Assembly: GCF_000003605.2 (NCBI RefSeq)
Contig: NW_003153757.1
Coordinates: forward strand, 3,826-14,392
Length of the DNA: 10,567 nucleotides
Direction: 5' to 3'
Origin: Saccoglossus kowalevskii
Taxonomy: Eukaryota; Hemichordata; Enteropneusta; Harrimaniidae
Below, piece by piece: positions 8,788-10,567 of this stretch. The first letter of the stretch is position 1. Each line of letters begins with the position of its first letter. A program made the translations under genes and the position numbers. A model generated the notes under the pieces. The model was not told the origin of the DNA. It saw nothing but the letters and a program-made list of their open reading frames with translations, and made no database searches.

Positions 8788-9340
8788 ACAACTGGGATGT
8801 CCCCGGGTCAGGTATGGTCAACGCAAATGGCAAACACCAAATTGGTCGGTTGAGACTCAAGATGTACACTAACGGGTTATGGCATACATATAGTTTACAC
8901 ATGGATAAAACACCAAATTAACAATATTTGTGGGAATTGTTAAGAAGAGTAGGTGCAAGTTCAGGAATAGAAAAATAAACAGATGACTTTATCCTATTTA
9001 TATACTCAAAGTTAATATTGGCCTTGTACGTTGACTGGTTACAATGAATATGGCCTTGTACATGATTGGCGAAAAGATAAACGAGCTGATTCGTTGAAAG
9101 TAAAACAATCTCATTGGCTGGCTAAATCTCAGTCAGAATCCTAAATTGTTATCAAGCTTAGTTTTCCGACAATTGTGACTCAATAATGGAAATATGTAGT
9201 ATATCTTTTTATATACACACTATACATTCTCATTAAATGCAAATAAATGCAAACCCGTGTTCAATTCCCATCCCTGTCATTTTCCACAAATACTAACTTG
9301 CAATAAAGCCAAGTATTACAACAAATTATTTATTCCTGTG
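8788..9340. other. Spacer with minor direct repeats
   Basis: I see no gene. An imperfect two-copy repeat around the words TTGGCCTTGTACGTTGACTGG and ATGGCCTTGTACATGATTGG lies at 9014-9038 and 9047-9069. A tandem ATGCAAAT/ATGCAAAC pair at 9237-9254 matches the octamer bound by POU factors, but two short matches in AT-rich DNA are weak evidence. A GTTCAATTCCC string at about 9259-9269 resembles a tRNA B box without a matching A box. Confidence 0.4.
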
Positions 9341-9412
9341 ACTACCCACATGGTTTAGTGGATTTGTACACAATGTGAGAGATCGCTGGTTTGAATACAC
9401 TGGTTAGTACGA
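9341..9412 (+). other. Degenerate tRNA-like segment (possible SINE head or tRNA pseudogene)
   Basis: TGGTTTAGTGG at 9351-9361 matches the internal A box of RNA polymerase III promoters. GGTTTGAATAC at 9388-9398 matches the B box apart from a C-to-T at position 5 and a changed end. The boxes are about 37 bp apart, slightly closer than in a normal tRNA. The flanks ACTACC and GGTTAGT could form a bulged acceptor stem, but I cannot fold a clean anticodon arm, so this is not a working tRNA. It could be the head of a tRNA-derived SINE, whose tail I cannot delimit. Confidence 0.32.
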
Positions 9413-9879
9413 CTTTTGAATGCTAGTGAGAACAGTGCTTCTATATGAAAGATGTTAAAGACATATACAGCTTCAGTATATCAAGAACCAATTGCAAATA
9501 ACAGAACACAAGAATACTACCTCACATGGAAGCTAGTCATAGCCTACGAAGCGGGCGTCGACGTACGAACACAGTTGACAGCTGCAAGTCACATGCAACA
9601 ACAGACACGATGATCATTGTTGCTGTCCAAATAGGTCCCTTCTTTTGTATTGATCCCCTAAGGATTGCTAATTCCTTCTTTCTAACCCTTGCCCCCAAAT
9701 AATATATCGCCCCTTTTAGAATGTATTGATCGACAAATTAATGAATATTCATGAGCACAGAAACTTCCACGTCATGAATAAATTAGCACAATTAAAAAAA
9801 TGCATAAAGTGTAGGTACGTCTTCTGGAACTATGCTACACTCGTGTTTAAGATGTTTTACAGTGACGGGAGAAGGCGAG
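9413..9879. other. Spacer left of LINE fragment B
   Basis: No gene is recognised. The reading frame that opens near 9726 lacks an ATG at its start and shows LINE-like residues only from about 9880 onward. The earlier part may be eroded LINE sequence, but I cannot identify motifs in it. Confidence 0.4.
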
Positions 9880-10316
9880 TAATAAACCAAAACTACGCAC
9901 CTATATACTATTTAAACACAAGTTGGGAACTAAAAAAAATATTTATTTTTAAAGTAACTTCCTTAAATTTATCAAAGTGTGTGCGTGTTTCTGTTGTGGT
10001 TGTTTCCCTTCGAGTATGGTGGGCAGGCACGAAGGCATTTGTAAAATTTGTAAATTGGTAGCTGTGGAAGATAAATGTCATTTCCTCATGTGTGTCCTGC
10101 CTATCAATTGCTGGGGATACAATTCATATCAGATCAATTTATAGTGCACTAAACACTCGTATATTACAAGACCTTTGTACTACATATAAGAAAACAAATG
10201 TCTTCATGATTTTTCCTTTCTGTGATTTCGCGGTGTAATTTATTTTTTGTAAATATTTATTTCATTTAGTGCTATAGGTTGTATATGGGTCGGAGGCTTG
10301 GAATAAAATAAATTTA
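9880..10316 (+). mobile_element. LINE fragment B: C-terminal ORF2 end and 3' tail
   Basis: This is the 3' end of a degenerate non-LTR retrotransposon. One frame reads WELKKIFIFKVTSLNLSKC, which resembles the helical stretch before the terminal domain of many invertebrate LINEs, then SLRV. After a frame slip near 10013 it reads VGRHEGICKICKLVAVEDKC followed by HFL. This is the typical GRH...C-x2-C...VEDE-HFL pattern of the C-terminal Cys/His motif. A second slip gives CPAYQ at 10093-10107, supplying the last Cys. The sequence then passes through a T-rich region to TATGGGTCGGAGGCTTGG and two overlapping AATAAA words (10302-10312), a common 3' terminus for such elements. Upstream LINE domains are absent from the adjoining DNA. 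Confidence 0.72.
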
Positions 10317-10344
10317 CTTGCTCTACAGTCCAGGCTGCCAACGA

Positions 10345-10538
10345 TGCGTCAGTTTCAAAACTGCGCATACGCAATTCCAAAGGTAGAAATCAAATTTCAA
10401 CAATCAAATAGAGTCGCACAAATGTTTTTTATTGAAACTCACATTAACGTGGCGCGCGTCTATAAAACGTTTGTCTAAGACGTAGCTCCGCCCGAGATAG
10501 CAATATGTTTTCACGAATAACTTGATACACAGCACAAA
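10345..10538 (+). promoter_or_regulatory. Candidate promoter and 5' UTR of a gene at the right edge
   Basis: Several promoter motifs are clustered here. TGCGTCA (10345-10351) resembles a CRE/AP-1 half-palindrome. TGCGCATACGCA (10362-10373) matches the NRF1 consensus at 11 of 12 positions. GGCGCGC (10451-10457) is E2F-like, TATAAAA lies at 10461-10467, and a CCGCCC GC box lies at 10487-10492. The TATA element would start transcription near 10491-10497. A six-codon upstream ORF (ATG at 10504-10506, stop TGA at 10522-10524) would then precede the ATG at 10539. GC and CpG content is higher than in the surrounding DNA. No expression evidence is available. Confidence 0.42.
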
Positions 10539-10567
10539 ATGTCGATGATGTCGACCGTCGTAAAAAT
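10539..10567 (+). CDS. Possible first codons of a gene cut by the window edge
   Basis: The ATG at 10539-10541 is preceded by ACAAA (A at -3) and opens a frame reading MSMMSTVVK to the end of the window, with no stop. It follows a plausible TATA-containing promoter by about 45 nt of predicted 5' UTR. Nine codons are too few to name a family, and the frame could be chance. The two further ATGs at codons 3 and 4 are alternative starts. Confidence 0.25.

Overview
The window is AT-rich, gene-poor nuclear DNA from an animal, probably a marine invertebrate such as a hemichordate, lancelet, mollusc or other lophotrochozoan. I cannot name the species. The reasons are GT-AG splice junctions joining ankyrin-type coding exons, several decayed CR1/Jockey-like non-LTR retrotransposons (LINEs), minisatellites, and no bacterial-style operon or ribosome-binding sites.

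Left part (about 960-3340, minus strand): the 5' end of one protein-coding gene. Exon 1 (2756-3055) opens with an ATG in good context and ends at a CAG|GTATGG donor in phase 0. A 1.6 kb intron carrying a 28-bp minisatellite follows. Exon 2 (963-1119) lies between a TTTCTTTGCAG acceptor and a CAG|GTGAGC donor, and enters in the matching phase 0. Joined in frame, the exons give an acidic/basic N-terminal tail leading into ankyrin repeats. The opening ankyrin repeats look most like those of TRPA-type channels, but the family call is tentative. The rest of the gene lies beyond the left edge; bases 1-960 hold no further exon that I recognise.

Middle and right (about 3700-10316): mostly dead transposable elements. 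A plus-strand LINE piece (about 3700-4345) encodes the post-RT region. A minus-strand LINE (about 4986-8242) retains a partial ORF1, an overlapping ORF2 start, an AP-endonuclease and a reverse transcriptase with its catalytic boxes. It has several frameshifts and nonsense codons, has lost the C-terminal part of ORF2, and ends in an A-rich 3' tail. A second plus-strand LINE piece (about 9880-10316) encodes the terminal Cys/His motif and a LINE-like 3' end. The two plus-strand pieces could be the two sides of one old element interrupted by later insertions. Between them lie a 16-bp minisatellite with two interspersed unit types (8689-8787), a GC-rich hairpin (8591-8621) and a degenerate tRNA-like segment (about 9341-9412).

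Right edge (10345-10567): an NRF1-like site, a GC box and a TATA box precede an ATG at 10539. This is a plausible promoter and first codons of a plus-strand gene cut by the window edge.

I found no evidence of an exotic new system. The most informative items are the two-exon ankyrin gene start, the apparent nested LINE structure, the two minisatellites and the right-edge promoter.
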